In this document: positions 29,421 to 39,610 of the stretch, one piece after another
How positions within the stretch are numbered: position 1 is the stretch's first letter
How the letters are laid out: every line of letters starts with the position of its first letter
Source of the DNA: Gillisella taibaishanensis
GTDB lineage: Bacteria > Pseudomonadota > Alphaproteobacteria > Rhizobiales > Rhizobiaceae
Assembly (NCBI RefSeq): GCF_001938985.1
Contig: NZ_MKIN01000023.1
Span: forward strand, 1-64,000
Reading direction: 5' to 3'
DNA: 64,000 nucleotides
Translations under genes and position numbers: made by a program
The notes under the pieces: model-generated
What the model was told of the DNA's origin: nothing
The model's database searches: none
The model's input: only the letters and a program-made list of their open reading frames with translations

Positions 29421-30290
29421 ATGGATGCTTTATTCGACCCGGACCTGGTCATCCGCAACCGCGAGCGCGCCCTTGGAGGCGGCGATAGCGGCGCCGGCTT
29501 TCTGCTCGATATTGTGGCTCAGGAATTGGCCGAGCGTTTGGCTGTGGTCGAGCGGCAATTCAAAGCCGCCGTGGAACTGCACGGCATGGATGGACGGGTT
29601 GCCCGCGCTTGTCTGGAAAGCGGCCGGATCGAAAGCCTGCGACGGGTGGAAACCAGCCCTCGATTTGCAAACGCCGGCGAAACAATTACGACCGGCACGA
29701 TCGAGCATCTGCCATTGGCCGAGCAGAGCGCGGATCTTCTGCTATCGCCGCTGGTGTTGCATCTGGCCAACGACACCCCAGGCCTGCTGATCCAGATGCG
29801 GCGGGCGCTGCGGCCGGATGGGCTGCTGCTGACCGCATTGCCGGGAGCCGGAACGCTTGGTGAATTGCGCGACGTACTGCTGAGCGCCGAAATCGAGTTG
29901 GAAGGTGGGGCAAGCCCACGGGTGATTCCATTTGCCGATGTACGTGACATGGGCGGCCTGTTGCAGCGGGCGGGTTTTGCCCTGCCTGTTGTCGATGTCG
30001 AGACCTACACCGTGCGCTATGACAGCATCTTCGAGTTGATGCGGGATCTGAAAGCCATGGGCATGACAAATCCGCTGCGTGCCCGCAGCCGCAAGCCGCT
30101 GACGCGCCGCTTCTTCGTGCGGGCTGCCGAGCTGTACGCTGAACGCCACAGCGATCCAGACGGCCGAATCCGCGCCAGCTTCTCGATCATCTACATGTCC
30201 GGCTGGGCGCCGCATGAAAGCCAGCCCAAGCCGCTGAAGCCGGGCTCGGCGAAGATCAGCCTTGCCGACGCCCTGAAAGACAAGTCATGA
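29421..30290 (+). CDS. class I SAM-dependent methyltransferase (NDUFAF5/BioC-like)
   Basis: A 289-residue methyltransferase starting MDALFDPDLVIRNRERAL, a pattern shared with alphaproteobacterial homologues of the mitochondrial complex I factor NDUFAF5. It has the methyltransferase region LPLAEQSADLLLSPLVLHLANDTP and LRPDGLLLTALPG. NDUFAF5 hydroxylates an Arg of complex I rather than methylating; whether this applies here is unknown. GAAGAGG precedes the ATG. It is divergent from comF and ends just before a 20-base palindrome. Confidence 0.88.
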   Translation: MDALFDPDLVIRNRERALGGGDSGAGFLLDIVAQELAERLAVVERQFKAAVELHGMDGRVARACLESGRIESLRRVETSPRFANAGETITTGTIEHLPLAEQSADLLLSPLVLHLANDTPGLLIQMRRALRPDGLLLTALPGAGTLGELRDVLLSAEIELEGGASPRVIPFADVRDMGGLLQRAGFALPVVDVETYTVRYDSIFELMRDLKAMGMTNPLRARSRKPLTRRFFVRAAELYAERHSDPDGRIRASFSIIYMSGWAPHESQPKPLKPGSAKISLADALKDKS

Positions 30291-30302
30291 AACGACAGCG
30301 CC

Positions 30303-30322
30303 GTGCGCCATATATGGCGCAC
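30303..30322. repeat. perfect 20-bp palindrome
   Basis: GTGCGCCATATATGGCGCAC is identical to its reverse complement, 13 bases past the methyltransferase stop. It has no loop or T tract and so is not a typical terminator. Confidence 0.7.
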
Positions 30323-30350
30323 AAAGGTTCGCTGTAGCACTTTAAATCTG

Positions 30351-30399
30351 CTGAATAATTTCCTCTTTAAATCTCTACCGATTTGAGGAAATTATGCAG
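30351..30399. terminator. long bidirectional hairpin between convergent genes
   Basis: CTGAATAATTTCCTC (30351-30365) pairs with GAGGAAATTATGCAG (30385-30399) with one mismatch, and an inner AAATC/GATTT stem closes the loop. It ends 6 bases before the Flp pilin stop, so it probably ends both transcripts. Confidence 0.65.
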
Positions 30400-30405
30400 C
30401 GGCGC

Positions 30406-30594
30406 TCACACCAGCCTGGCCATGGCGGCAATGATGACATCGAACAGGGCAACGAGAGCATCATAGTAGACAGAGAGCCCCAGATAGAGTGACACGCCGA
30501 CCAGGCCGACGATAAGGCCGTATTCGATCGCCGTTGCCCCGCACGACTGCCGAAACACTGAAACTGGTCCGCAGATCAAGCGCATGAACCCCAT
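30406..30594 (-). CDS. Flp-family type IVb pilin (orphan)
   Basis: A 62-residue prepilin: leader with two Cys, then the Flp cleavage motif GATAIEYGLI and one hydrophobic helix (VGLVGVSLYLGLSVYYDALVALF). Family knowledge: Flp pilins are cut by a TadV/CpaA peptidase after the Gly and assembled by the Tad machine into bundle-forming adhesive fibres. No cpa/tad genes are in the window, so it either depends on a distant locus or has a different job. The leader of about 18 residues is within the family range. Confidence 0.88.
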   Translation of the reverse strand: MGFMRLICGPVSVFRQSCGATAIEYGLIVGLVGVSLYLGLSVYYDALVALFDVIIAAMARLV

Positions 30595-30788
30595 GATATC
30601 GCCCCGGAACCAAGCGCTCCCGCATGGTCACTTATTAGGTGCCCGCACGCGGCAAGGCGCCCTACGGCATCGTATCGGCACCGTTTCTACGACAAACGGT
30701 AGCGTGGCAGAGATTAACGCCTCCCCAATATTAAGCGGGGCGCCACTCACCAAAAATGGGTGAAAGCCTATTTGGATGATCAGGAAAT

Positions 30789-31124
30789 TCAGCAGCTATT
30801 GCCGTTGCCGGGGCTGATGATGCAGACGGAACCGGGCGTATCCTGCAGTACGCTGCGACGGATCGTATAGTGCTTTCCAGCATCACGGCCGCCGGGAATG
30901 GATCCCGTGCTCATGCCATCGATGTCGGCCGGTCGGCCGGCCATTTGCCCAGTGGTCTTGTCTGACAGCATCGGCGTCAAGACCAGCGACACCGCAATGG
31001 CGGTGACGGCAAACAAGAGAGCAAGGTTGATTGCGCCCATTCTGCCGGATCGGCCCACGCCACCAGATCTGGAAGTCGCGCGTCGCGACTGCCGTCCGCC
31101 CTTTCCGAAATCCTTCTGCGTCAT
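30789..31124 (-). CDS. small single-span membrane protein of unknown function
   Basis: A 111-residue protein. A basic cytoplasmic N-terminus (GKGGRQSRRATSRSG) is followed by one membrane segment (INLALLFAVTAIAVSLVLT, ~37-56) and an outside domain ending in CIISPGNGNSC, where two Cys could pair. GAGG lies 8 bases before the chosen ATG; the frame is open further upstream without a ribosome site. It lies 194 bases upstream of the Flp pilin gene on the same strand. I do not recognise the family. Confidence 0.68.
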   Translation of the reverse strand: MTQKDFGKGGRQSRRATSRSGGVGRSGRMGAINLALLFAVTAIAVSLVLTPMLSDKTTGQMAGRPADIDGMSTGSIPGGRDAGKHYTIRRSVLQDTPGSVCIISPGNGNSC

Positions 31125-31629
31125 CGCAATCCTCACAATTCGTTCCGCATGGGGAGGAAAGCCCGACGAAACGAGTTTTCGGCACCGTGCGTTTGTCCAA
31201 ACGCACATAAGAAGCCACTTCATTCTCAATCTGATGCATAATTTTCTCAAACCGCTCGCGATTTAAGAAAATTAGCCGTTGTGGATGCCTGCCTCAGCGC
31301 TTCACCGTAAGCGAAAGCTGCGAGCGCAAACTGATTCTCCAAGCGCTTCCTTTAAAAGGAAGCCGGGATTTCGTCACCGCAGGAATAGCAAGCCTACAGG
31401 AGCAAAATCTCAAGGCCTTGAAAAACCGTAGCAATTTGTATCAAACGATATCGCGCCCCAAGCGATCATGCCGTTTGGCGCCAGTGGGCATCAGGCGATG
31501 CACCAAGCGCCACTGCATGATGATGGAATATTGCGGGCTTGAGGATTAACTTTCTATTAATCGACGATAAAAACCGGTGAGCAAGCGACAGCCCATCCGG
31601 ATTTTCCACAGTACGGCTTCGCCCTCAGA
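31125..31629. other. A/T-rich spacer upstream of the small membrane protein gene
   Basis: About 500 bases with no convincing gene. It holds a perfect hairpin-like sequence at 31345-31363 (GCTTCCTTT-A-AAAGGAAGC), too tight to fold fully but palindromic, and the promoter of the small membrane protein gene. It also receives the 3' end of the argJ-GNAT-mutT unit. Confidence 0.5.
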
Positions 31630-32046
31630 TCACAACAGATCCTGCAGGAAGGGAATGAGCGGCTCATCGGCCGGCGGCATCGGATACGAGCGTAAATCGC
31701 CCGGCTTTACCCACTTCAGGGCTTGGCCTTCGCAGCCTTGGGCGATGCCTTCGTAGCGACGGCACACATAGAGCGGCATCAGCAGATGGAAGGTTTCATA
31801 GGTGTGGCTGGCGAAGGTCAGCGGTGCAAGGCATGGGATTTTCGTGATGATCCCCAGTTCTTCTTCAAGCTCGCGCACCAGCGTCTCTTCTGGCGTCTCG
31901 CCCGGTTCTACCTTGCCGCCGGGAAACTCCCAGAGACCGGCCAGCGACTTACCCTCTGGCCTTTGCGCCAGGAGAATGCGCCCATCGCTGTCGAGAAGCG
32001 CACAGGCGGCGACCAGAAGGATGGAGCGAGGCGTGTCCGCGGTCAT
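31630..32046 (-). CDS. mutT: 8-oxo-dGTP diphosphatase (MutT, Nudix)
   Basis: A 138-residue Nudix hydrolase with a complete Nudix box in GGKVEPGETPEETLVRELEE followed by LGI, and the MutT-like ILLAQRPEGKSLAGLWEFPG. It removes oxidised dGTP from the nucleotide pool. The ATG overlaps the stop of the GNAT gene (ATGA, 32043-32046), which decides the start over an in-frame codon 27 bases upstream. Last gene of argJ-GNAT-mutT, a conserved rhizobial order. Confidence 0.93.
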   Translation of the reverse strand: MTADTPRSILLVAACALLDSDGRILLAQRPEGKSLAGLWEFPGGKVEPGETPEETLVRELEEELGIITKIPCLAPLTFASHTYETFHLLMPLYVCRRYEGIAQGCEGQALKWVKPGDLRSYPMPPADEPLIPFLQDLL

Positions 32047-32831
32047 GCCTCGCCGTCCTGACGCCAGTAGCAATAGCGATAGGCTTCCTGGAAACCCAGC
32101 TTGCGGTATAGCGCAAGAGCGGCCTCATTATCGGCCTGCACCTGCAACCAAGCACTTTTGGCACCGCGAATTCTCGCCCAGCGCAAGGCGGCATAGGTCA
32201 ACTCGAAACCGGTACCCTGGCCGCGATAGGCGTTGCCGACAGCCAGTTGCAGAAGGCCGGCGAGATCGTTGTCCTGAACGCACATTGCCGCGGCGACCGG
32301 GCCATTGTCCGGCTGCTCGATCAGAAACAGGCCGAGTGGCGGCTTTATATTGCTGATCAACTCGGCCAGCGCCGGCTTTGACGCATCATCTTCGTTGCGC
32401 AGCGTCAGGCTCGCATCGACGAAACGGCCGATATCCTGGGTCGGCAGGTGATCCATGACATCGTGGTCAGGCATCAGCGACAGATCAAGCGACATGACTA
32501 GGCTCTCATCGAAGCGGACCCAGCCATCCTCACGCAATACGTCTACGACTTGCGGCGGCGCCAGGGGGGTTTCGCGAAACACCATAGTCCGGCCATAGGA
32601 CTCGAACTTGCGCGCTGCCTTTTCAAGGCGCAGGCGAATGTCGCGTGTATCCGAGCGGTCAAGCGCAACAACGCAGTTGACCCGCTTGGACGGATGCCCG
32701 CCCGTCAACCTGATCTGCCAGCTGCCGTCATACTGCACAGATGCAGCAGGCCATGCGCGAAAACTGACAGCCTCCAGCCGGCGCACCTGCGGCAGGTTCG
32801 GGGTCGCAGATGAGGTGAAATCTACCACCAT
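32043..32831 (-). CDS. GNAT family N-acetyltransferase
   Basis: A 262-residue protein whose C-terminal ~120 residues are a GNAT domain: acetyl-CoA loop AYRGQGTGFELTYAALRWAR, then NEAALALYRKLGFQEAYRY. The N-terminal ~130 residues (RRLEAVSFRAWPA, GGHPSKRVNCVVALDRSD) are typical of a two-part acetyltransferase found beside argJ and mutT. Its ATG shares one base with the argJ stop (TGATG), so it is translationally coupled. The acceptor is unknown; a role in acetylating an amino-acid-like substrate would suit the neighbour but is inference. Confidence 0.9.
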   Translation of the reverse strand: MVVDFTSSATPNLPQVRRLEAVSFRAWPAASVQYDGSWQIRLTGGHPSKRVNCVVALDRSDTRDIRLRLEKAARKFESYGRTMVFRETPLAPPQVVDVLREDGWVRFDESLVMSLDLSLMPDHDVMDHLPTQDIGRFVDASLTLRNEDDASKPALAELISNIKPPLGLFLIEQPDNGPVAAAMCVQDNDLAGLLQLAVGNAYRGQGTGFELTYAALRWARIRGAKSAWLQVQADNEAALALYRKLGFQEAYRYCYWRQDGEA

Positions 32832-34072
32832 CAACTCCGGTAATCCCCGTTGATCGCCACATATTCCTTGGTGAGATCGCAGGTCCAGACTGTTGCGGTG
32901 CCGGAGCCAAGGCCCAGATCAACGGTAACAGGAATATCCTCGCGCTGCATCACGGCGGTGGCCGCCGCTTCCGAATAAGCCGGATCGCGCTCGCCATTGA
33001 CGGCAACGCGGACATCACCGAACCAAATTGCCAGCCGGTCGCGGTCGGCCATTTCGCCGGCCTTGCCGACAGCCATGACAACGCGGCCCCAATTGGCATC
33101 CTCGCCGGCAACCGCGGTCTTCACCAGTGGCGAATTGGCGATCGAAAGGGCAATCACCTTGGCTGCTGCATCGCTTTCAGCGCCCTTGACGGTCACTTCG
33201 ACCATCTTGCGGGCGCCTTCGCCGTCGCGCACCACCTGCAGGGCAAGATCCTTCAGCAGATCGTTGAAGGCGGCGCGAAAGCCGTCGAGGCGAACATCGT
33301 CGGCGCTTTCCACCCGTGCCTGGCCATCGTCGGCGGCAGCACCCGTGGCAAAGACCATCAGCGTGTCTGAGGTGGATGTATCGCTATCGACAGTCACGGA
33401 ATTGAAACTTGGACCGACACCAGCCGAAAGCAGAACCTGCAAAGCAGCGGGTGCGATATCGGCGTCGGTGACGACGAAGGACAGCATTGTTGCCATGTCA
33501 GGGGCGATCATGCCCGCACCCTTGGCAATGCCGTTGATCGTTACGGTCACGCCGCCGATCTCGGCCGTCCGGGTCGCGACCTTGGGATAGGTATCCGTGG
33601 TCATGATTGCCTTGGCGGCTTCAAACCAGAAATCGCCCTTGGCATCGCGCGCCATATCATCAAGCACGCCGGCAAATTTCGTCGCGTCGAGCGGCTCGCC
33701 GATCACACCGGTCGAGGCGAGATAGATTTCGCTTTCAGCGCAGCCGAGAGCACTTGCAGCCGACTTCGCCGTCAATTCGGTCGCTGCTCGGCCCTTCACG
33801 CCGGTAAAGGCATTGGCATTGCCGGAATTGACCACCACACCGCGAGCCACGCCATGGGAGAGGTTCTTGCGGCAGAAATCCACTGGCGCCGAGGGGCACT
33901 TGGACTTGGTAAACACGCCGGCGACGCTTGCGGGCCTGTCGAAGGCCATCAGCAGTACATCGGTCCGGTTCTTGTATTTGATACCGGCTGCGGCGGTCGC
34001 CATGGCAACTCCACGGACCGCAGGCATGTCCGCAAAGGTTTTTGGTGCGAGAGGAGAAACACTGGCTGACAT
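32831..34072 (-). CDS. argJ: bifunctional glutamate N-acetyltransferase / amino-acid acetyltransferase
   Basis: A 413-residue ArgJ that transfers acetyl from N-acetylornithine to glutamate in the arginine cycle. The self-cleavage site is STGVIGEP with the nucleophile Thr near residue 121, splitting the precursor into alpha and beta chains; [10 protein letters not shown] and [13 protein letters not shown] are further family marks. The start [15 protein letters not shown] matches the family; an upstream in-frame ATG at 34135 would add 21 residues that do not fit. First gene of the argJ-GNAT-mutT unit. Confidence 0.96.
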   Translation of the reverse strand: MSASVSPLAPKTFADMPAVRGVAMATAAAGIKYKNRTDVLLMAFDRPASVAGVFTKSKCPSAPVDFCRKNLSHGVARGVVVNSGNANAFTGVKGRAATELTAKSAASALGCAESEIYLASTGVIGEPLDATKFAGVLDDMARDAKGDFWFEAAKAIMTTDTYPKVATRTAEIGGVTVTINGIAKGAGMIAPDMATMLSFVVTDADIAPAALQVLLSAGVGPSFNSVTVDSDTSTSDTLMVFATGAAADDGQARVESADDVRLDGFRAAFNDLLKDLALQVVRDGEGARKMVEVTVKGAESDAAAKVIALSIANSPLVKTAVAGEDANWGRVVMAVGKAGEMADRDRLAIWFGDVRVAVNGERDPAYSEAAATAVMQREDIPVTVDLGLGSGTATVWTCDLTKEYVAINGDYRS

Positions 34073-34171
34073 GGCAGGAAATGGCCCCCAGAAAGGTATG
34101 GATGCTAAGACTTCGACGCAAGAAACCCGTCGCATCGCGCCTCAGGCACGATGCGACGGATCGGTGTTGGC

Positions 34172-35047
34172 TTAAGGCTTCGGCTGAACGGCAGCGTCCG
34201 GCTCGGCCTGCTGCTTGCTGATGTCCTCGTAGCCCTTCTTCAGGCTCGGATCGACAACTTCGACCTTTTCAGCGGTCTTGGCCTTCTCCAGCAGGGCGAG
34301 ATACTTGTCGCGCATCACCAGCTGGCGAACCTGTTGCTGAACGTCTTCGAACTTCGGCGGAGCCGCGTCGCGGATTTCTTCGACCTTGATGACGTGATAG
34401 CCAAACTGGCTCTTCACCGGCGTTTTGGTGTAGGTGCCGGGCTTCAGGGCAAAGGCGGCCTCTTCGAATTCAGGCACCATGCGGCCCTTGCCGAAGAAGC
34501 CGAGGTCGCCACCGTCAGAGCCGCTGGAATCCGTGGACTTTTCCTTGGCAAGCTCGGCAAAATCCTTGCCGGCGTCGAGCTGCTTGATCACGTCCTTGGC
34601 CTCATCCTCGGTCTTCACGAGGATATGACGGGCGTGAATTTCCTGCTCCTTCGGCAGGGCTGCGATTTCCTTGTCGTAGCGCGCCTTGACTTCCGCATCG
34701 GTCGTCATGTCGACGACGTATTTCTTGAAATAGGCGTTGTGCAGTTCGCGGTCGCCGATGAAGGCCATGCGCTGCTTGTAAGCGGCATCGTTCTGCATGC
34801 CTTCGCCCATGGCGCTACCGGCCAGCAGCTTTACGTCGATGGCGCCGGAGAGAGCGGCAACCTTTTTCTGGTCGTCAGGCATCTGGGCGAACTGCGGATC
34901 GAGATTGGCGATCGCCAGATCCAGTTCCGACTGATGGATTTCCAGTTTGCCGACCTTGGCGACAACGGCATCGTCGGCCTGGGCGTAGGAAGACAGCGTC
35001 ACAAGGGCGGCGCAGGCCGCCAGGACGAGTTTATGAGAACGCAGCAT
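34172..35047 (-). CDS. periplasmic peptidyl-prolyl isomerase (parvulin/SurA-PrsA type)
   Basis: A 291-residue exported foldase. The signal peptide (KLVLAACAALVTLSSYAQA) starts at the ATG preceded by AAGGG; the longer in-frame start would bury it. The parvulin domain spans ~135-230 with EIHARHILVKTEDEA, GGDLGFFGKGRMVPEFE and SQFGYHVIKVEE. The flanking helical parts act as chaperone. It helps outer-membrane or secreted proteins fold. It is divergent from secA with 261 bases between, an apt pairing for export. Confidence 0.95.
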   Translation of the reverse strand: MLRSHKLVLAACAALVTLSSYAQADDAVVAKVGKLEIHQSELDLAIANLDPQFAQMPDDQKKVAALSGAIDVKLLAGSAMGEGMQNDAAYKQRMAFIGDRELHNAYFKKYVVDMTTDAEVKARYDKEIAALPKEQEIHARHILVKTEDEAKDVIKQLDAGKDFAELAKEKSTDSSGSDGGDLGFFGKGRMVPEFEEAAFALKPGTYTKTPVKSQFGYHVIKVEEIRDAAPPKFEDVQQQVRQLVMRDKYLALLEKAKTAEKVEVVDPSLKKGYEDISKQQAEPDAAVQPKP

Positions 35048-35308
35048 GAAATAACCCTTCGGTAAAGTGGCCGATTGAGACTGCCAATCGGGTCGAAAAC
35101 ACCCTAAACCACGCGATTGTGGCACTTGTGGTGCATGCTGTCCCGTTGACATAATTCGACCCCCCTCTTATCTGTCACGCATCTCCGCGTCCAGAGCAGT
35201 TTCCGGCCGCGGTACGCCAATCTCCACTGTCATGTGGTCTCGAGCGCTCGGAAAGATACCGGCGCTTCGGTTTCACCCTTGTGACGGAATTCAGAAAGGA
35301 CCATGGAC

Positions 35309-38008
35309 ATGGTCAGTCTTGGTGGGATCGCCCGCAAACTTTTCGGCTCCTCGAATGAACGCCGCATCCGGGGAAATAAGCCTCGCGTGGCCGCCATCAA
35401 TGCCCTTGAAGATAGTATCAAGGCCCTGAGCGATGCCGAACTGGCCGCAAAGACGGCTGAGTTCAAGGCCGAGCTTGCCAATGGCAAGACGCTTGACGAC
35501 ATCCTTGTGCCGGCCTTTGCAGTGGCGCGCGAAGCCTCGCGCCGGGCGCTCGGCATGCGCCCCTTCGATGTGCAGCTGATCGGCGGCATGATCCTTCACG
35601 AAAATGCCATTGCCGAAATGAAGACCGGCGAAGGCAAGACGCTGGTAGCGACGCTGGCCGTCTATCTCAATGCGCTGTCCGGTAAGGGCGTGCATGTCGT
35701 GACGGTCAACGATTATCTCGCCAGCCGCGACGCCGGCATCATGAGCAGGCTTTACAGCTTTCTCGGCCTGACCACCGGCGTAATCGTGCACGGCATGAAC
35801 GACGACGAGCGCCGCGAGGCCTATGCCTGCGACATCACCTACGCGACCAATAACGAGCTTGGCTTCGACTATCTGCGCGACAACATGAAGTATGAGCGCG
35901 GCCAGATGGTCCAGCGCGGTCATAATTACGCGATCGTCGACGAAGTGGACTCGATCCTGGTCGACGAAGCGCGCACGCCGCTGATCATCTCCGGTCCGCT
36001 CGACGACCGGTCCGATCTCTACACCACCATCGACGCCTTCATCCCGATGCTGAGCGCCGAAGACTACGAAATCGACGAGAAGCAAAAATCGGCCAATTTC
36101 TCCGAGGCCGGCACCGAGAAGCTGGAAAACCTGCTGAAAGACGCAGGCCTGCTCAAGGGCGTCTCGCTCTATGACGTGGAAAATGTTGCGATCGTCCACC
36201 ACATCAACAACGCGCTGAAGGCCCACAAGCTGTTCCAGCGCGACAAGGACTACATCGTCCGCAATGACGAAATCGTCATCATCGACGAATTCACCGGCCG
36301 CATGATGCCGGGCCGCCGTTATTCGGAAGGTCAGCACCAGGCGCTGGAAGCCAAGGAAAAGGTGACGATCCAGCCGGAAAACCAGACGCTGGCCTCGATC
36401 ACCTTCCAGAACTATTTCCGCATGTATTCCAAGCTTGCCGGCATGACCGGCACGGCCAATACCGAAGCCGAGGAATTCCAGGACATCTACGGCCTCAGCG
36501 TCATCGAAGTCCCGACCAACCTGCCGATCCAGCGTATCGACGAGGATGACGAGGTCTACCGGACCTTCGAGGAAAAGTTCAAGGCGATCATCGAGGAGAT
36601 CAAGGTCGCCGCCGCCCGCAATCAGCCGGTTCTGGTCGGTACCACCTCAATCGAGAAATCCGAACTGCTGGCGACCATGCTGCGCCAGAGCGGCTTTACC
36701 GATTTCAACGTGCTGAACGCCCGCTATCACGAGCAGGAAGCCTATATCGTCTCCCAGGCCGGCGTGCCTGGCGCCGTCACCATCGCCACCAATATGGCCG
36801 GCCGTGGTACCGACATCCAGCTCGGCGGCAATATCGACATGCGGCTTGAGCGTGATCTCGAGGGCATGGAACCCGGTCCCGAGCGCGACGCCAAGGAACA
36901 GGCGATCCGCGAGGAAGTAAAGGCCCTCAAGGAAAAGGCGCTTGCCGCCGGCGGTCTCTACGTCATCGCCACCGAGCGCCATGAAAGCCGGCGTATCGAC
37001 AACCAGCTGCGCGGCCGTTCCGGCCGTCAGGGCGATCCGGGCCGTTCGAAATTCTACCTCTCGCTTCAGGATGACCTGATGCGGATCTTCGGTTCAGACC
37101 GTATGGACAGCATGCTGCAGAAGCTGGGTCTGAAGGAAGGCGAAGCCATCGTCCACCCTTGGATCAACAAGGCGCTGGAGCGCGCCCAGAAGAAGGTCGA
37201 GGCCCGCAACTTCGACATCCGTAAGAACCTGTTGAAGTATGACGATGTACTGAACGACCAGCGCAAGGTTATCTTCGAGCAGCGCGTCGAGTTGATGGAT
37301 GCCGAGGACCTGACAGAGACCATCGACGACATGCGCCACGAACTGATCGACACGATCGTTCGCACCCATATTCCGGAAAAGGCCTATGCCGAACAGTGGG
37401 ATGTGGCCGGTCTGAAGGAAGCGATGACGGGCATCCTCAACCTTGATCTTCCCATCGAAGACTGGGCGCAGGAAGAAGGCATTGCCGAGGACGACATTGT
37501 CGAGCGGGTCAAGAAGGCCGCCGATGCTGTTATGGCCGACAAGACCGAGCGTTTCGGCCCTGAAATCATGGCCTATATCGAGCGCTCCGTGCTGCTGCAG
37601 ACCATCGACAATCTCTGGCGCGAACATATCGTCAATCTCGACCATCTGCGCTCGGTCGTCGGCTTCCGTGGCTACGCCCAGCGCGACCCGCTGCAGGAAT
37701 ACAAGGCGGAAGCCTTCGAACTGTTCCAGGCACTGCTGGCCAACATGCGCGAGGGCGTCACCGCGCAGATGATGCGGGTGGAGATCGTGCGCGAGGCACC
37801 GGCCGAGCCGACCCTGCCGATCATGCATGGGCACCACGAAAACCCGCAGACCGGTCAGGACGAGTTTGCCGCCACCGACGGCAACGTCGCACCCGAAAGC
37901 CGCAATCCGAACGATCCCTCGACCTGGGGCAAGGTTGGACGCAATGAGATGTGTCCCTGCGGCTCCGGCAAGCGCTTCAAGCACTGCCATGGAGCCTTGA
38001 TGGCTTAA
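35309..38008 (+). CDS. secA: preprotein translocase ATPase SecA
   Basis: An 899-residue SecA motor. Walker A is [29 protein letters not shown] gives Walker B, and the protein crosslinking, helical scaffold and wing domains follow. The C-terminus ends with the zinc-binding [14 protein letters not shown] that contacts SecB and lipids. It pushes unfolded proteins through SecYEG. There are two adjacent ATG codons (35303 and 35309); the second gives better spacing from AAAGGA and the usual [13 protein letters not shown] start. A terminator follows at once, so it is monocistronic. Confidence 0.98.
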   Translation: MVSLGGIARKLFGSSNERRIRGNKPRVAAINALEDSIKALSDAELAAKTAEFKAELANGKTLDDILVPAFAVAREASRRALGMRPFDVQLIGGMILHENAIAEMKTGEGKTLVATLAVYLNALSGKGVHVVTVNDYLASRDAGIMSRLYSFLGLTTGVIVHGMNDDERREAYACDITYATNNELGFDYLRDNMKYERGQMVQRGHNYAIVDEVDSILVDEARTPLIISGPLDDRSDLYTTIDAFIPMLSAEDYEIDEKQKSANFSEAGTEKLENLLKDAGLLKGVSLYDVENVAIVHHINNALKAHKLFQRDKDYIVRNDEIVIIDEFTGRMMPGRRYSEGQHQALEAKEKVTIQPENQTLASITFQNYFRMYSKLAGMTGTANTEAEEFQDIYGLSVIEVPTNLPIQRIDEDDEVYRTFEEKFKAIIEEIKVAAARNQPVLVGTTSIEKSELLATMLRQSGFTDFNVLNARYHEQEAYIVSQAGVPGAVTIATNMAGRGTDIQLGGNIDMRLERDLEGMEPGPERDAKEQAIREEVKALKEKALAAGGLYVIATERHESRRIDNQLRGRSGRQGDPGRSKFYLSLQDDLMRIFGSDRMDSMLQKLGLKEGEAIVHPWINKALERAQKKVEARNFDIRKNLLKYDDVLNDQRKVIFEQRVELMDAEDLTETIDDMRHELIDTIVRTHIPEKAYAEQWDVAGLKEAMTGILNLDLPIEDWAQEEGIAEDDIVERVKKAADAVMADKTERFGPEIMAYIERSVLLQTIDNLWREHIVNLDHLRSVVGFRGYAQRDPLQEYKAEAFELFQALLANMREGVTAQMMRVEIVREAPAEPTLPIMHGHHENPQTGQDEFAATDGNVAPESRNPNDPSTWGKVGRNEMCPCGSGKRFKHCHGALMA

Positions 38009-38014
38009 AACATG

Positions 38015-38046
38015 AAAAGGTCAGGGCTTCGGTTCTGGCCTTTTTT
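38015..38046 (+). terminator. intrinsic terminator of secA
   Basis: AAAAGGTCAG pairs with CTGGCCTTTT (one G-T pair) around a short loop containing CTTCGG, followed by a T run 7-38 bases beyond the stop. Confidence 0.9.
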
Positions 38047-38203
38047 GTAAGCTCCCGATCGACAGGCCAGGCCACTTTGGTCGCGGCATCTCCCATTTTG
38101 ACGCGTATCTGCGCTTGCGTTCCCGCCGTTCATCCTTTTGTTAACCCTGGGCTGACAAGACTTGTCTTCTCGTGAGGAATGGGCCGGTGAGTATTGCGTA
38201 TCT

Positions 38204-39610
38204 ATGATGGCGATTATCCAGAGGATTGAGACGATCCTGCCGGCGAGGCTGCGCGCGCCTGTGCTGAAAATTCTCACGGCTCTCGCCGGTCAGGACGATG
38301 TAGCGCATGCCCAGCGCATGGCACTGATCGCCTTTGCCATCCGCGTCGTCAGCGCCGGAATTGCGTTTTTCTCACAAATCGTCCAGGCTCGGCTGATGGG
38401 GGATTTCGAATACGGGATCTTCGTGTTCGTCTGGGTGCTGGTGGTGCTGTTCGGCAATCTCTCCTGCCTCGGTTTCCACTCGACCGTCATCCGCTTCCTG
38501 CCGCAATATCATGCGCGCCAGGAAATTGCCGAGATCCGGGGCATCACGGTTACCATCAGGATCTTCTCTCTGTGCCTTGCCAGTTGCCTTGCCGCAGCCG
38601 GGCTGGTGCTGCTGCATTTTGCCGGTGAGCGCGTTGCCGATTACTATATGACGCCATTGTTTCTCGGCCTGTTCGCGTTGCCGATGATCGCGCTCGGCGA
38701 TGTGCTGGACGGAACGGCGCGGGCCAACAGCTGGCCGGTGGCGGCGCTAAGCCCCACGTACATCGTCCGGCCAATTCTGATCCTCGCCTTCATGGTGGCC
38801 GCCGTCATGGCGGGCGCGCCGCGCACCGCCACCACAGCCATGCAGGCCGCCCTTGCGGCAACCTATGTGACGACGCTCTGCCAGTTCGCCACCATTCAGT
38901 GGCGCCTGCGCCGCAAATATCTGAAAGGCCCCCGACGGATCGATTTCATGACCTGGCTGAGGGTCGCCGTGCCGATCTTTCTGATCGAGGGCTTCCTGTT
39001 TCTCCTGACCAATTCAGACGTCATGGTCGTCGGGCTCTATCTGCCGCCTGACCAGGTGGGCATTTATTTCGCCGCAGCCAAGACCATGGCGCTGGTGCAA
39101 TTCGTCTATTTCGCTGTCAAGGCGGCAGCAGGTCCGCGCTTTTCCGCGCTGATGAACGAGGCTGACATCCTTCCGCTTGCGCTCTTTGCCGGCCGGATGG
39201 CACGTTGGTGCTTCTGGCCTTCCCTGGTGATCGGCCTGATGGTTTTAGCGGCCGGAGAGGTGCTGCTGGGTCTTTTCGGCCCAAATTTTACCGCCGGTTA
39301 TCCGCTTATGGCCATTCTGTTTGCGGGCGCACTCACCAAGGCGCTGATCGGCCCCGGCGAAATGCTGCTGACTATGGCTGGCCGACAAAAATTGTGTGTC
39401 TTACTGTATGTGATTGCGTTAGCAGCTAATATCGGGCTGAATGTAACCCTCATTCCGCTCTACGGGTTGACCGGCGCTGCCACGGCAGCGGCATCGGCCA
39501 TGCTGGTGGAAGCAACGTTACTGCATATTGCCGTGCGCCATGCGCTTGGCATCGTCCTCTTCGCCTTCGCCGATCCTTTGTCACGTATGGCGAGGAACAG
39601 CCCCGCATGA
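38204..39610 (+). CDS. polysaccharide/lipid-linked oligosaccharide flippase (MATE/MOP type)
   Basis: A 468-residue protein with about 12-14 membrane segments of the Wzx-like polysaccharide-transport family. The first transmembrane part (MALIAFAIRVVSAGIAFFSQIVQARLMG) and LFGPNFTAGYPLM match these flippases. It would move a lipid-linked glycan across the inner membrane. The start is unsure: the ATG pair at 38204/38207 has GGTGAG somewhat far upstream, and the frame is open to a TTG at 38162. It overlaps the following acyltransferase gene by 4 bases, suggesting a joint role. No glycosyltransferase genes adjoin. Confidence 0.85.
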   Translation: MMAIIQRIETILPARLRAPVLKILTALAGQDDVAHAQRMALIAFAIRVVSAGIAFFSQIVQARLMGDFEYGIFVFVWVLVVLFGNLSCLGFHSTVIRFLPQYHARQEIAEIRGITVTIRIFSLCLASCLAAAGLVLLHFAGERVADYYMTPLFLGLFALPMIALGDVLDGTARANSWPVAALSPTYIVRPILILAFMVAAVMAGAPRTATTAMQAALAATYVTTLCQFATIQWRLRRKYLKGPRRIDFMTWLRVAVPIFLIEGFLFLLTNSDVMVVGLYLPPDQVGIYFAAAKTMALVQFVYFAVKAAAGPRFSALMNEADILPLALFAGRMARWCFWPSLVIGLMVLAAGEVLLGLFGPNFTAGYPLMAILFAGALTKALIGPGEMLLTMAGRQKLCVLLYVIALAANIGLNVTLIPLYGLTGAATAAASAMLVEATLLHIAVRHALGIVLFAFADPLSRMARNSPA

